Source: Ch67 sp041395845 (lineage in GTDB: Bacteria > Pseudomonadota > Gammaproteobacteria > Pseudomonadales > Ketobacteraceae). From it: a stretch of 64,000 nt of DNA. This document shows positions 52,322 to 61,663 of the stretch, one piece after another. The stretch is from positions 124,001 through 188,000 of the forward strand of contig JAWKZS010000002.1 in the NCBI GenBank assembly GCA_041395845.1. Direction: 5' to 3'. Both the position numbers and the translations under genes were made by a program. Within the stretch, counting starts at the first letter, position 1. Each line of letters starts with the position of its first letter. A model generated the notes under the pieces. That model was given only the letters and a program-made list of their open reading frames with translations, was not told the origin of the DNA and did not search any database.

Positions 52322-52765
52322 ATGCCTGCGAAGAAAAAAGCGCCCGCCAAAAAGCCTGCTGCCAAGAAAGCTGCTGCACCTGCCGCCAAGAAAGCTCCAG
52401 CCAAGAAAGCTGCTGCTCCCAAAGCTGCACCAGCGCCGAAAAAGGCACTGAAGGTTTCTGAAGCAATGTCCAAGACTGCTGTTCTGACCCACATTGCCGA
52501 GGCTACCGAGCTGTCACGCAAGCAGGTTCAGTCTGTAATGGACGAACTGAGCGCCGTTATCGAAGCTCACGTGAGCAAGAAAGGCGTAGGTGAGTTCACT
52601 CTACCTGGTCTGATGAAAGTCATGGTCATCAACAAGCCGGCCACCAAGGCACGCAAGGGCATCAACCCCTTCACTGGCGAAGAAACCACTTTCAAAGCCA
52701 AGCCTGCCAGCCGCAAAATCAAGATCCGTCCTCTGAAGAAACTGAAGGACATGACCGACAAGTAA
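52322..52765 (+). CDS. HU-family DNA-binding protein with histone H1-like tail
   Basis: A 147-residue protein. Residues 1-43 are Lys/Ala/Pro repeats (PAKKKAPAKKPAAKK...), like the tails of eukaryotic H1 and AlgP. Residues 45-147 are an HU/IHF-type domain: SKTAVLTHIAEATELSRKQV, GEFTLPGLMKVMVINKP and KGINPFTGEE, with the Asn-Pro intercalating turn. It is a predicted chromosome-organising protein. It has its own promoter and terminator. Confidence 0.88.
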   Translation: MPAKKKAPAKKPAAKKAAAPAAKKAPAKKAAAPKAAPAPKKALKVSEAMSKTAVLTHIAEATELSRKQVQSVMDELSAVIEAHVSKKGVGEFTLPGLMKVMVINKPATKARKGINPFTGEETTFKAKPASRKIKIRPLKKLKDMTDK

Positions 52766-52777
52766 TCGGTGGATCTG

Positions 52778-52800
52778 AAGGGGGCGCAAGCCCCCTTTTT
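52778..52800 (+). terminator. Terminator of the HU-like gene
   Basis: AAGGGGGC-GCAA-GCCCCCTT is a perfect 8-bp stem with a GNRA-type loop, running straight into a T-run. Confidence 0.93.
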
Positions 52801-52958
52801 CGTATCTGCACCTGCTAGCCTGCAAGATATTCTCTGCCCCTGCCCACCGCCCCCGGCCCAACCACCCGCCTGTTTGCACCGCTGCCGATTGTTTACCCCG
52901 CCGACAACCCTTAAAATCGGGCGAATTTTGAATATCCACTCACGGGAACTCCGCCTCC

Positions 52959-54686
52959 ATGAAAGTTACTGAATACCTGCTTGCCACCGTACGCGAAACG
53001 CCGTCTGATGCCGTGGTCATCAGCCATCAATTGATGCTGCGGGCAGGGTTGATCCGCAAACTGGCATCAGGACTGTACACCTGGCTGCCCACCGGACTGC
53101 GCGTGCTGCGCAAGGTGGAGCAGGTGGTACGCGAGGAAATGAACCGCGCCGGCGCCCAGGAAGTGCTGATGCCGGTGGTGCAGCCGGCCGAATTGTGGGC
53201 CGAGTCCAAACGGATCGAAGGCTACGGACCCGAGCTGCTGCGGTTCAAGGACCGTCACGACAATGACTTTGTGCTGGGCCCAACCCACGAAGAAGTCATC
53301 ACCGACATGGTGCGCAACAACATCCAGAGCTACAAACAGCTGCCCTGCAATTTCTACCAGATCCAGACCAAATTCCGCGACGAAATCCGTCCGCGCTTCG
53401 GTGTCATGCGTTCCCGCGAATTCATCATGAAAGATGCGTACTCCTTCCACATGAGTTATGAATCGCTGCAGCAAACCTATGACGCCATGCACGCGGCCTA
53501 TACGGCGATTTTCACCCGGCTGGGCCTGGATTTTCGCGCTGTGCTGGCCGATACCGGCAGCATCGGTGGCAACAGCTCACATGAGTTCCACGTGCTGGCA
53601 GATTCCGGCGAAGACGATATCGCATTCAGCGACAGCAGCGACTACGCCGCCAACATCGAAATGGCCGAAGCGCTGGTGATCGGCAGCGAGCGCCCTGCCC
53701 CGACCCAGTCCATGTCCAAGGTCGCCACACCGAACCAGCACAGCATCGAAGATGTGGCTGCCTTCCTCAAGGTGGATGCCAGCAACATCGTCAAAACCCT
53801 GATTGTTCGCGGCGCCAGTGAAGATGAAAAGGAAGTGAAGCTGGTAGCCCTGCTGCTGCGCGGCGACAAGGAACTCAACGAGATCAAGGCGGAAAAACAC
53901 CCACTGGTGGCAGCGCCGCTGACCATGGCGACCGATGCTGAAGTGAAGACTGCCATCGGCTGCGCGCCGGGTTCAATTGGCCCGATTGGGCTGAAGATTC
54001 CGGTGATTGCTGACCGCAGCGTCGTGAACATGGCCGATTTTGTTTGCGGCGCCAACGAAGATGGCTTCCACCTCACCGGCGTCAACTGGGACCGGGATTG
54101 CACCTTCGCCGAAGTGGCGGATCTGCGCAATGTCAGCGAGGGCGACCCGAGCCCGGATGGCAACGGCACGCTGGTGATCAAGCGCGGCATTGAAGTGGGT
54201 CATATCTTCCAGCTGGGCACCAAATACAGTGCAGCCCTGAAAGCGCAGGTGCTGGATGAAAACGGCAAGAATCACGTAATGCCCATGGGCTGCTACGGCA
54301 TTGGTGTTACCCGTGTGGTTGCCGCCGCGGTCGAGCAGAACCATGACGAACAGGGTATCTGCTGGCCGGATGCACTGGCACCGTTCCAGGTGGCACTGGT
54401 GCCGCTGAACCAGCACAAGTCCCCTGCCGTACAGGCCGCCGCCGACAAGCTTTATGCGGAACTCACCGCTGCCGGTGTCGACGTATTGTTCGACGACCGC
54501 AAGGAACGCCCGGGTGTGAAGTTCGCCGATATGGAACTGATCGGTGTTCCTCATCGGATTGTGATCAGCGATCGCGGACTGGAAGACGGCAAATTCGAGT
54601 ACAAATACCGTCGCAGCGCCGACAAGGAAGAAGTGGCTGCCGATTCCGTGACCGCGTTCCTGCTGGGCAAAATTCGCAGCATCTAA
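52959..54686 (+). CDS. proS: Prolyl-tRNA synthetase
   Basis: Class II synthetase charging tRNA-Pro. The 575-residue protein has motif 1 (GLYTWLPTGLRVLRKVEQVV), motif 2 (QTKFRDEIRPRFGVMRSREF), the YbaK-like editing insertion typical of bacteria (about 230-390) and motif 3 (GCYGIGVTRVVAA). Its length marks it as the bacterial long form. The lytic transglycosylase gene begins 9 bp after. Confidence 0.97.
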   Translation: MKVTEYLLATVRETPSDAVVISHQLMLRAGLIRKLASGLYTWLPTGLRVLRKVEQVVREEMNRAGAQEVLMPVVQPAELWAESKRIEGYGPELLRFKDRHDNDFVLGPTHEEVITDMVRNNIQSYKQLPCNFYQIQTKFRDEIRPRFGVMRSREFIMKDAYSFHMSYESLQQTYDAMHAAYTAIFTRLGLDFRAVLADTGSIGGNSSHEFHVLADSGEDDIAFSDSSDYAANIEMAEALVIGSERPAPTQSMSKVATPNQHSIEDVAAFLKVDASNIVKTLIVRGASEDEKEVKLVALLLRGDKELNEIKAEKHPLVAAPLTMATDAEVKTAIGCAPGSIGPIGLKIPVIADRSVVNMADFVCGANEDGFHLTGVNWDRDCTFAEVADLRNVSEGDPSPDGNGTLVIKRGIEVGHIFQLGTKYSAALKAQVLDENGKNHVMPMGCYGIGVTRVVAAAVEQNHDEQGICWPDALAPFQVALVPLNQHKSPAVQAAADKLYAELTAAGVDVLFDDRKERPGVKFADMELIGVPHRIVISDRGLEDGKFEYKYRRSADKEEVAADSVTAFLLGKIRSI

Positions 54687-54695
54687 ACTGAAGGC

Positions 54696-55283
54696 ATGAA
54701 CGTGCTGCTCACGCCTTTCCGTCTGCTTCTACTGTGCCTGCTGGTGGCCGGCGTGCCGTTTGCGCACGCCGCCACCACCGAGCGCCCTGATGCGGACATG
54801 CGGGCACTGCTGCGTGACACCATCGACAAGGCCAACAGTTTCAAGGATCGCTTCGACGCCGAAGTTTGGCTGGTGGACATGTCCGGCCGCCTGCAGCATT
54901 ACGTGCAGGACCCGGACGAACGCCTGTTCATCCTGCGCCTGGTGCACCAGGAATCACACCGCTTCAATCTGAAACCCGAACTGGTGCTGTCCGTGATGCA
55001 CGTGGAAAGCCGCTTCGACCGCTTTGCCGTGTCCCGGGTCGGGGCTCAGGGATTGATGCAGGTGATGCCATTCTGGAAGGAAGAAATTGGTAGCCGGGAC
55101 GACAATCTCACCGATATCGCAACCAATATCCGTTATGGCTGCGCCATCCTGAGTGCCTATCTGAAAAGGGAAGAAGGAAATCTGATGCGAGCGCTGGCCC
55201 GCTATAACGGTAGCCTCGGCAAGACCTGGTATCCCGAGCGGGTGTTCAACGCCTGGGAGCGTCACTGGTTCGTCAAATACTGA
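54696..55283 (+). CDS. Lytic transglycosylase (SLT domain)
   Basis: Cleaves peptidoglycan to give anhydro-muropeptides. The 195-residue protein has a signal peptide (1 to about 25, ending AHA), and an SLT domain from about 85: ELVLSVMHVESRFDRFAVS carries the catalytic Glu, followed by VGAQGLMQVMP and a C-terminal LARYNGS motif. It is short, with no substrate-binding modules. It converges on the GGDEF gene with a 4-bp gap. Confidence 0.9.
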   Translation: MNVLLTPFRLLLLCLLVAGVPFAHAATTERPDADMRALLRDTIDKANSFKDRFDAEVWLVDMSGRLQHYVQDPDERLFILRLVHQESHRFNLKPELVLSVMHVESRFDRFAVSRVGAQGLMQVMPFWKEEIGSRDDNLTDIATNIRYGCAILSAYLKREEGNLMRALARYNGSLGKTWYPERVFNAWERHWFVKY

Positions 55284-55287
55284 AATC

Positions 55288-56259
55288 TCAGCCGGCTTGA
55301 CCGCCACCTGCGTTGCCGAAGATGATCACGCGGTTTCTGCCGGATTCCTTGGCCTGATACAACGCCGCATCCGCGTTCGCGATCAATGCCTCATCGTCCG
55401 CCACTGTCGGATCGAATTCTGCTATCCCCAGACTCGCCGTCACCGGAATCTGCACTTTTTCAAACGGTACCGGGGTGCTTTCAATGGTCGAGCGCAGCCG
55501 CTCCGCCACCACTTTCGCGCCGGCAGCGTTGGTGTTCGGCAGAATGATGCCAAACTCTTCACCGCCATAACGACCGGCAATATCGGAATCCCGCAAAGCG
55601 TCCTTGATGATGCCGGATACCTGCACCAGCACAGCGTCACCGCCCAGATGGCCATGGGTATCATTGATGGACTTGAAGTGGTCCAGATCGAACATGATCA
55701 GCGACATGGGATTCTGGTAACGCCCTGCCCGACTGAATTCTTCTGCCAGCCTTGATTGCCAGTGACTGCGATTGAACAGCTGGGTCAAACCATCGACACG
55801 GCTCACCATTTCCAGCTTTTTCATTGCTGCTTGATGCATGGTGCGGTAGATGGCGGCATCAGTGACATCAAACAGGATGATACAGACGCTTTCCACCTCA
55901 CCGCTGTCGTTCTTGATGGGCATCAGGGTGAGATCCTGACACATGAACTCCATGCCACCGGTGACGGGTCGGTTATGACGGAACGGAAACAGATAGGGCC
56001 GCTGCTCCCAGGACGTGAAGGAAAAATTCTTCAGCATGAATACGCTGCTGACTTTTTTGCCGAACCAGCGCTGGGGCAGGTCGGGAAAGCAGTCAAACAG
56101 TTTCTTTCCCACCACGGCATCGGCGCCCACCCCGCTGTTGGTCGCCATGAACTTGTTCCAGAACTGGATTTCGAGGGATTCATTGACAATGAATACGCCG
56201 ACGTTGATGCGGTCGACGATAAATTCCAGCAACTGCTGGGAGGGGGCAAATTCGGACAC
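55288..56259 (-). CDS. PAS-GGDEF diguanylate cyclase
   Basis: Makes c-di-GMP from GTP. The 323-residue protein has an N-terminal PAS domain (about 8-135; FIVNESLEIQFWNKFMATN) and a GGDEF domain with GGEEF at 232-236 and FDLDHFKSINDTHGH. RDSD (223-226), five residues before GGEEF, is a complete inhibitory I-site, so product inhibition is expected. Start is GTG, directly after the cheC stop. It is the last gene of a CheY-CheC-cyclase operon. Confidence 0.92.
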   Translation of the reverse strand: MSEFAPSQQLLEFIVDRINVGVFIVNESLEIQFWNKFMATNSGVGADAVVGKKLFDCFPDLPQRWFGKKVSSVFMLKNFSFTSWEQRPYLFPFRHNRPVTGGMEFMCQDLTLMPIKNDSGEVESVCIILFDVTDAAIYRTMHQAAMKKLEMVSRVDGLTQLFNRSHWQSRLAEEFSRAGRYQNPMSLIMFDLDHFKSINDTHGHLGGDAVLVQVSGIIKDALRDSDIAGRYGGEEFGIILPNTNAAGAKVVAERLRSTIESTPVPFEKVQIPVTASLGIAEFDPTVADDEALIANADAALYQAKESGRNRVIIFGNAGGGQAG

Positions 56260-56895
56260 TCAGAAGTCTTCCAGTAAGCGATCCAGCGCCGCTTTCACCA
56301 CGACAATGGACTCGCCGGGCATTAACAGGAACATGGTGCAGCTGAAGGAACGATCCTCAAGCGTATAGGATATTTCCACCAGCAGGGCATGATCCCAGTT
56401 GACCTTTTCGTGCTCCAGCATGGCGGATACCGGGACATGCTGGCCGAGTATGGTAGGTGGGGAAAAACCCAGATCTGCCTCGATCTGTTCACCAATCCCG
56501 TTCAGGCAGGCGCCATTGAGGATGTTGGTGACATCCAGCAGCAGTTCTTTTTCGGCCTCGGTACTCAGGTCGCCGTCATACGCCAGCAGATCCGCCAGTT
56601 CCTTGAAAGAGCTGTCGGTGAACACCACGATGGCCTCGCCACGGATGCCGCGGCCATTGTCCATCTGGAAAAAGCCCTGGCTTACGCCAGAAACACGGAC
56701 CTGGGCGCCACCAACCATGGTTTCCAGTTCCTGGTTCAATCCGTCCCGTTCAACCAACCGGATGCGAGGCACAGACAGATTGATGAAGACTTCCAGAAAG
56801 CGCGCCAGCGAGTCGCCAGCCTGACCCATGGCAACATTGACCACTTCCTGTAAGCAATCCCGCTGATCTTCCGATAACGCCAGAGTCTCGTTCAT
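56260..56895 (-). CDS. CheC-like CheY-P phosphatase
   Basis: A 211-residue CheC/CheX family protein. Both half-sites are visible: ECVVN-type E17 and N20 in CLQEVVNVAMG with Pro 43 at the expected distance, and D121-VT-N124 in LLLDVTNILNG. Family members remove phosphate from CheY-type receivers. No receptors or CheA are near. It overlaps the CheY-like gene by 4 bp and abuts the cyclase gene. Confidence 0.88.
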   Translation of the reverse strand: MNETLALSEDQRDCLQEVVNVAMGQAGDSLARFLEVFINLSVPRIRLVERDGLNQELETMVGGAQVRVSGVSQGFFQMDNGRGIRGEAIVVFTDSSFKELADLLAYDGDLSTEAEKELLLDVTNILNGACLNGIGEQIEADLGFSPPTILGQHVPVSAMLEHEKVNWDHALLVEISYTLEDRSFSCTMFLLMPGESIVVVKAALDRLLEDF

Positions 56896-57257
56896 AACAG
56901 TCCGTACTTCTTCAGCACATCCTGCAGCTTCTTGCTATCTACAGGCTTTTTGATGAAATCCAGGGCGCCGAGTTTCATGACCCTGTCGCGCGCTTCCGGC
57001 TGAATGTCAGCCGATATCACGATAATGATGGCTTTGAGGCCTTCGGTCTTGACCTTTTCCAGCACGCCATAACCATCCAGCTCTGGCATTGTCAGATCAA
57101 GGAAGACCATTTCACCCTTTCCCGCGCGGATGGCCTCGACACCCTCTACCCCATTGGTAGCCATGGTGACATCGACTTCCCACCCTTCTGGAAGTGCTCT
57201 GACCACCTGCTTGCGAGCCATGGCGGAATCATCACAGATAAGTAACGGTATGGACAT
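56892..57257 (-). CDS. CheY-like response regulator
   Basis: A 121-residue single receiver domain. D9 and D10 bind Mg, D54 (MVFLDLTMPEL) is the phosphorylation site, S82 (VISADIQ) and K104 (FIKKPVD) complete the switch residues. GGGAG precedes the ATG at the right distance. There is no output domain. As the first gene of the operon its phosphorylation state is probably reset by the adjacent CheC-like protein. Confidence 0.92.
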   Translation of the reverse strand: MSIPLLICDDSAMARKQVVRALPEGWEVDVTMATNGVEGVEAIRAGKGEMVFLDLTMPELDGYGVLEKVKTEGLKAIIIVISADIQPEARDRVMKLGALDFIKKPVDSKKLQDVLKKYGLL

Positions 57258-57401
57258 GCTGCTCCCTACATCATGCGCCCCTGCGGACACCTTTTTTGAA
57301 GTATAGACCCAACTTGGCAGACGCAAAGCAAAGTTACACTTCAGACTAACTTCAGTTGGTTAGCCATTTTTAGAAGCATAGACAACCAGGAAAATTATGC
57401 G

Positions 57402-57428
57402 AAAAAAAGCCCGCGCGGCGGCGGGCTT
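57402..57428 (-). terminator. Terminator of the fumarase gene
   Basis: AAGCCCGC and GCGGGCTT form an 8-bp stem with a 5-nt loop followed on the minus strand by seven T. It lies about 30 bases past the fumarase stop. Confidence 0.9.
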
Positions 57429-57458
57429 GGAGGGAATATCCCGTTGGAACTGAGCAGG

Positions 57459-58976
57459 TTACTCGGTAGCCAGCGGAATCTTGCCGATTTTGGCCTGCCA
57501 GATCTTGGGAGCGGTGTTATGAACCGAGACGCCCGTACTATCCACTGCGACGGTGACCGGCATTTCATCCACCACAAACTCGTGAATGGCTTCCATCCCC
57601 AGATCTTCGAACGCCACGATCCGGGACTTGCGGATGGCCTTGGATACCAGGTAAGCAGCGCCACCCACCGCCATCAGATAGACCGCCTGGTGTTTCTTGA
57701 TGGCTTCGATGGCCACAGGGCCGCGCTCGGACTTGCCGATCATGCCCAGCAGACCGGTCTTGGCCAGCATGGTTTCGGTGAACTTGTCCATACGGGTTGC
57801 AGTGGTCGGGCCAGCCGGACCCACGACTTCGTCACGCACCGGATCGACCGGACCGACGTAATAGATGAACTTGCCCTTGAAATCCACCGGCAGCTGTTCG
57901 CCCCGGTTCAGCATGTCCACCATGCGCTTGTGAGCGGCATCACGACCGGTCAGCATGGTGCCCGACAGCAGCAGGGTGTCACCAGGCTTCCAGCTGGCGA
58001 CTTCTTCCGGGGTGACGGTATCGAGATTCACCTTCTTCGCGCCACTGCCGCCCGCCATGGCCACTTCCGGCCAGTCGGACAGCTTGGGCACTTCCAGCTC
58101 GGCAGGGCCGCTACCATCCAGGGTGAAATGCACGTGACGGGTGGCGGCGCAGTTGGGAATCATCGCCACCGGCAAGGATGCCGCATGGGTCGGATAATCG
58201 AGGATCTTCACATCCACCACGGTGGTCAGACCACCCAGACCCTGGGCACCGATACCCAGCGCGTTGACCTTTTCAAAGATTTCAAGCCGCAGCTCTTCCA
58301 CCCGGTTCTGCGGGCCGCGGGCTCTCAGTTCATGGATATCCACCGGCTCCATCAGGGATTCTTTCGCCAGTACCATGGCCTTTTCTGCGGTACCACCGAT
58401 ACCAATACCCAGCATGCCCGGCGGACACCAGCCGGCACCCATGGTCGGAACCGTTTTCAGTACCCAGTCCACGATGCTGTCGCTGGGATTCAGCATGGCC
58501 ATCTTGGATTTGTTTTCAGAGCCGCCACCTTTGGCCGCGATCTGCACGTCGACGGTATCGCCTTCAACGATTTCGTAATGAATGACCGCCGGCGTGTTGT
58601 CCTTGGTGTTCTTGCGGGCGCCAGCCGGGTCGGCCAGGATCGAGGCTCGCAGGACGTTGTCCGGATTCAGATAGGCGCGGCGCACCCCTTCGTTCACCAT
58701 ATCGGTGACACTCATCTTCGCGTCCCACTGGACATTCATGCCGACCTTGAGGAATACGGTAACGATACCGGTGTCCTGGCAAATAGGACGATGGCCTTCG
58801 GCACACATGCGGGAGTTGACCAGGATCTGTGCCATCGCATCTTTGGCGGCAGTGGATTCCTCGCGCTGGTAGGCCTCATGAACCGCCTGAATGAAGTCCA
58901 GCGGGTGGTAGTAGGAAATGTACTGCAGGCTGTCTGCAACACTCTGAATGAAATCGTCCTGGCGAATGACGGCCAT
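57459..58976 (-). CDS. fumA: Class I fumarate hydratase
   Basis: 4Fe-4S enzyme of the TCA cycle interconverting fumarate and malate. The 505-residue protein has the cluster cysteines in RPICQDTGIV, MIPNCAATRHVHF and AGWCPPGMLGIG, and the C-terminal beta domain (GDTLLLSGTMLTGRDAAHKRM). Length fits FumA/FumB. It is oxygen-sensitive in E. coli. GAGAGGAG precedes the ATG. Confidence 0.95.
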   Translation of the reverse strand: MAVIRQDDFIQSVADSLQYISYYHPLDFIQAVHEAYQREESTAAKDAMAQILVNSRMCAEGHRPICQDTGIVTVFLKVGMNVQWDAKMSVTDMVNEGVRRAYLNPDNVLRASILADPAGARKNTKDNTPAVIHYEIVEGDTVDVQIAAKGGGSENKSKMAMLNPSDSIVDWVLKTVPTMGAGWCPPGMLGIGIGGTAEKAMVLAKESLMEPVDIHELRARGPQNRVEELRLEIFEKVNALGIGAQGLGGLTTVVDVKILDYPTHAASLPVAMIPNCAATRHVHFTLDGSGPAELEVPKLSDWPEVAMAGGSGAKKVNLDTVTPEEVASWKPGDTLLLSGTMLTGRDAAHKRMVDMLNRGEQLPVDFKGKFIYYVGPVDPVRDEVVGPAGPTTATRMDKFTETMLAKTGLLGMIGKSERGPVAIEAIKKHQAVYLMAVGGAAYLVSKAIRKSRIVAFEDLGMEAIHEFVVDEMPVTVAVDSTGVSVHNTAPKIWQAKIGKIPLATE

Positions 58977-59033
58977 GGCCCGCTCCTCTCTCGTCGTACG
59001 GCTTGGGTTACTGGGTATGCAAGGCGCCGGATT

Positions 59034-59972
59034 TTACCCCAAATGGCCGGACAGTTCACTGGCTGCCCCCGTGCGGGCCGGCGCATGGCGGCGGATAAAC
59101 TGCATCAGAATGTGATTGACCTGGTTCGGCTTTTCCAGATGACAGAAATGACCGGCGCCGTCGATCCGCATCAGGGTGATTCCGGCCGGGTAATCGTCCA
59201 GCACTGATCCGGCATCAAACAGCCGGGTGTCCATGCAACCATCCCGGGCGCCACTGATCATCAGCGTGGGAACCGCAATGGTACGGTTCAGCAGGCTGCG
59301 GCCGCGGCGATGAGACTCATCCCACACCTTGAACAGGCAACGATAGTAGGCCAAGGCCGACTTCTGCACCGCCGGTTGGGTCAGCTGCTGACACACGTTG
59401 GACAGGTGATCCGCAGGCGGCTCCCAATCCGGCGACCATTGCCGCCAGAGCTGGCGGATCAGCCAGCCGTCACCGGCTCTGACAACCCTGTCTGACAGTC
59501 CACGCAGCTGAAAAAAGCCCATATACCAGGATTTGAGTAACTGGCTGGGATGCCGCAGTATGGCCCCCGGCAGATGCCGCAAGGAAGGGATGGCGATCGT
59601 GGTGAGGCTGTAAAAGCGCTCCGGATGACTGGCTGCCGCGAGCCAGGCGATGACCGCACCCCAGTCGTGTCCGATCAGATGCACCTGACGCTCACCCAGC
59701 TGGTCCAGCCAACCGGTCAGCCAGACCACCAGATCAGACACGAAATAGCGATCCGACCCGTCGCAACTGGAAGCCTCATAACCGGGCAGCACCGGCACCA
59801 GAACCCGATACCCAGCTCCCACCAGCACCGGCACCTGGTGGATAAAAGTGCCCGTCGTGTCCGGAAAGCCATGCAGCAGCACCACCAAAGGCCCGCTTTC
59901 GCCGTATAACTGCGCAGTAAATGTTCTTTTTTCACAGACATTTTGTAGGACTTGAGTTTTAATCTCTTTCAT
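59034..59972 (-). CDS. Alpha/beta hydrolase, epoxide hydrolase/dehalogenase-like
   Basis: A 312-residue alpha/beta hydrolase. HGFPDTTGTF is the oxyanion-hole motif, the nucleophile elbow is LIGHDWGAV, with Asp rather than Ser, as in epoxide hydrolases and haloalkane dehalogenases, and the catalytic His is in GAGHFCHLEKP. A cap domain occupies about 135-205. I start at MKEIKTQVLQ; the frame is open from a GTG 78 bp upstream. Substrate unknown. Confidence 0.82.
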   Translation of the reverse strand: MKEIKTQVLQNVCEKRTFTAQLYGESGPLVVLLHGFPDTTGTFIHQVPVLVGAGYRVLVPVLPGYEASSCDGSDRYFVSDLVVWLTGWLDQLGERQVHLIGHDWGAVIAWLAAASHPERFYSLTTIAIPSLRHLPGAILRHPSQLLKSWYMGFFQLRGLSDRVVRAGDGWLIRQLWRQWSPDWEPPADHLSNVCQQLTQPAVQKSALAYYRCLFKVWDESHRRGRSLLNRTIAVPTLMISGARDGCMDTRLFDAGSVLDDYPAGITLMRIDGAGHFCHLEKPNQVNHILMQFIRRHAPARTGAASELSGHLG

Positions 59973-60127
59973 CAGGAAGTCATTTTCCTGTACATTTTTC
60001 GTTCTGAAGGACGCAAGAGTGTCGCGGGAAAGGACCATTATGCGAGCCACTCACCCAGCCTGATAATCTGTTAAGCATCGAGAGTAAATCCCGAGCACAC
60101 CCTATGACAACCAAGGGATCTGACGTC

Positions 60128-61663
60128 ATGAACAGCCCGTTGCAGGTTCCGTCGACGGAAAAAACGCGACACCTGCTGCTCGATACCGACCCGCGCAAGC
60201 TGGTCAATGAAATCCGCGACCTGCCCTACGCGGATGTCCCCTCGGCATTGCTGATTGCCCACCGCCGCCTGCACGCCTTCAACCGGTTTGCGATGCCGCC
60301 GGCCAAACGGCTGGAACTGATGCGGCCGTTCCATTATGCGTTCCTGCGCTTTACCGAGCACTATCGCCGCCACTTCGAGCAGGGGCCGTTTGCCCGCGAA
60401 CTGAATCCGGGGGAACTGGATAACCTGCTGGATTTTCTGCGGGAAATGGCCAACGGATTCAAGCATCTGGTGCACGACACCCTGGCCCGCAGCAAACGCC
60501 CGGCAGGCGTGGGCCTGGTGGTTTACATGGCGATGAACTACCTGCACTACTTTGCCATGTTTTCCTACAACCGTGGCCGGCTGCTGCCGGGCCAGTTCTG
60601 GCAGGAAGTGCACTATCTGTATTTTGCCGCCCGCCACATCGACCAGCATCGCGACGATCTGGCAACCCCGGACGGCCGTCAGGTGATGATCGAACAGCTC
60701 TACAAACAGATCATCCTGCTTGGCCTGGCATCCCCGTATGCGCTGTCGCCGGAGGAACACTGGCGCGCCCACGATTACGCCCTGCGCTTTGCAGGCTACA
60801 CCCGTATCTGCGACAGCGGGCAGGATGATGGCTGGCAGGACGCCTACAGTGTCAGCCCTCGCTGCCAGCAACCGGCGCTGATTCCAAGCCTGCACGAACA
60901 GCTGCCTGAGCAGGCCCACCTGCTGGATCTGGCAGACTTCGTTGATACCCTCTGTGGCCATATCGAGGCCATCCGGGCCGGCGAGTCACTTCGCATCGTG
61001 GGCATGGAGCGACTGCAACGCAAGATCGTGCTGGAATTGCTGGTCAAGCTGCATGGCCACTGGACCCGCAACCCGCAGCGCAAGAGCCCACGCCAATCCA
61101 TTGCCGAAGACATCGGTCCGGTGTGGGGGCTCGAATCGATCTGCATGATGCTGGACCCGATGATGCGGCGGCGCAGCGGCTTGCCCGCTTCCGGCGAAAG
61201 CGACAATCGCGCCTGGGCACTGGGGGAAAACCAGAGCCAGCACGGTATCTGTCTTCGGCTCCATCAGGCCGACCTGCGTTATCCGGAAGCAGGCCAGGTA
61301 GTCGCCATGATTCGCCAGCAGGGGGAACAGAAACGTCTCGAGGTTGGCATCGTGCAGTGGAGCGCGGTGGATCAGGACAATCTGCCTGCCCTGGGCATTG
61401 AACGGCTGCGGGGAAAAGCCAGCAAGATAACGATCCTGCCGCAGGACGACCACGGTACCGAACGCAACGGGCTGCTGGTGATTGCCCGCACGACCGACGG
61501 CCGCGCCCGCTCCCTGTTAGTGTGTCCGACCGGGGTGGTGAAACCGGGAACACGTGTGCGGGTAGAGACGCCCCAGCATGACGAGGCACTGTATCTGGAA
61601 GCCTTTGCCGTTACTCACCGGACCCGGCAAGTGGAAACTTTTGAGGTTCGCGCCCTGCAATGA
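60128..61663 (+). CDS. Uncharacterised protein with possible PilZ-like C-terminal domain
   Basis: A 511-residue cytoplasmic protein with no family I can name with confidence. Residues 1-330 are helical and rich in Leu, Arg and His (LVNEIRDLPYADVPSALL, FRFTEHYRR-type segments). Residues 370-511 look like beta structure with GIVQWSAVDQDNLPALGIERL, resembling the strands that follow the PilZ fold in related proteins. I choose the second ATG because AAGGGA lies 9 bases before it; the first ATG is 24 bp upstream. The end runs tail-to-tail with yihY, overlapping by 53 bp. A c-di-GMP link is only a guess. Confidence 0.65.
   Translation: MNSPLQVPSTEKTRHLLLDTDPRKLVNEIRDLPYADVPSALLIAHRRLHAFNRFAMPPAKRLELMRPFHYAFLRFTEHYRRHFEQGPFARELNPGELDNLLDFLREMANGFKHLVHDTLARSKRPAGVGLVVYMAMNYLHYFAMFSYNRGRLLPGQFWQEVHYLYFAARHIDQHRDDLATPDGRQVMIEQLYKQIILLGLASPYALSPEEHWRAHDYALRFAGYTRICDSGQDDGWQDAYSVSPRCQQPALIPSLHEQLPEQAHLLDLADFVDTLCGHIEAIRAGESLRIVGMERLQRKIVLELLVKLHGHWTRNPQRKSPRQSIAEDIGPVWGLESICMMLDPMMRRRSGLPASGESDNRAWALGENQSQHGICLRLHQADLRYPEAGQVVAMIRQQGEQKRLEVGIVQWSAVDQDNLPALGIERLRGKASKITILPQDDHGTERNGLLVIARTTDGRARSLLVCPTGVVKPGTRVRVETPQHDEALYLEAFAVTHRTRQVETFEVRALQ

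Noticed and set aside
57444..59207. 587-codon open frame on the plus strand opposite the fumarase gene
   Set aside because: Composition rich in His, Arg, Gln and Gly with no family pattern; it is the antisense of a clear class I fumarase.
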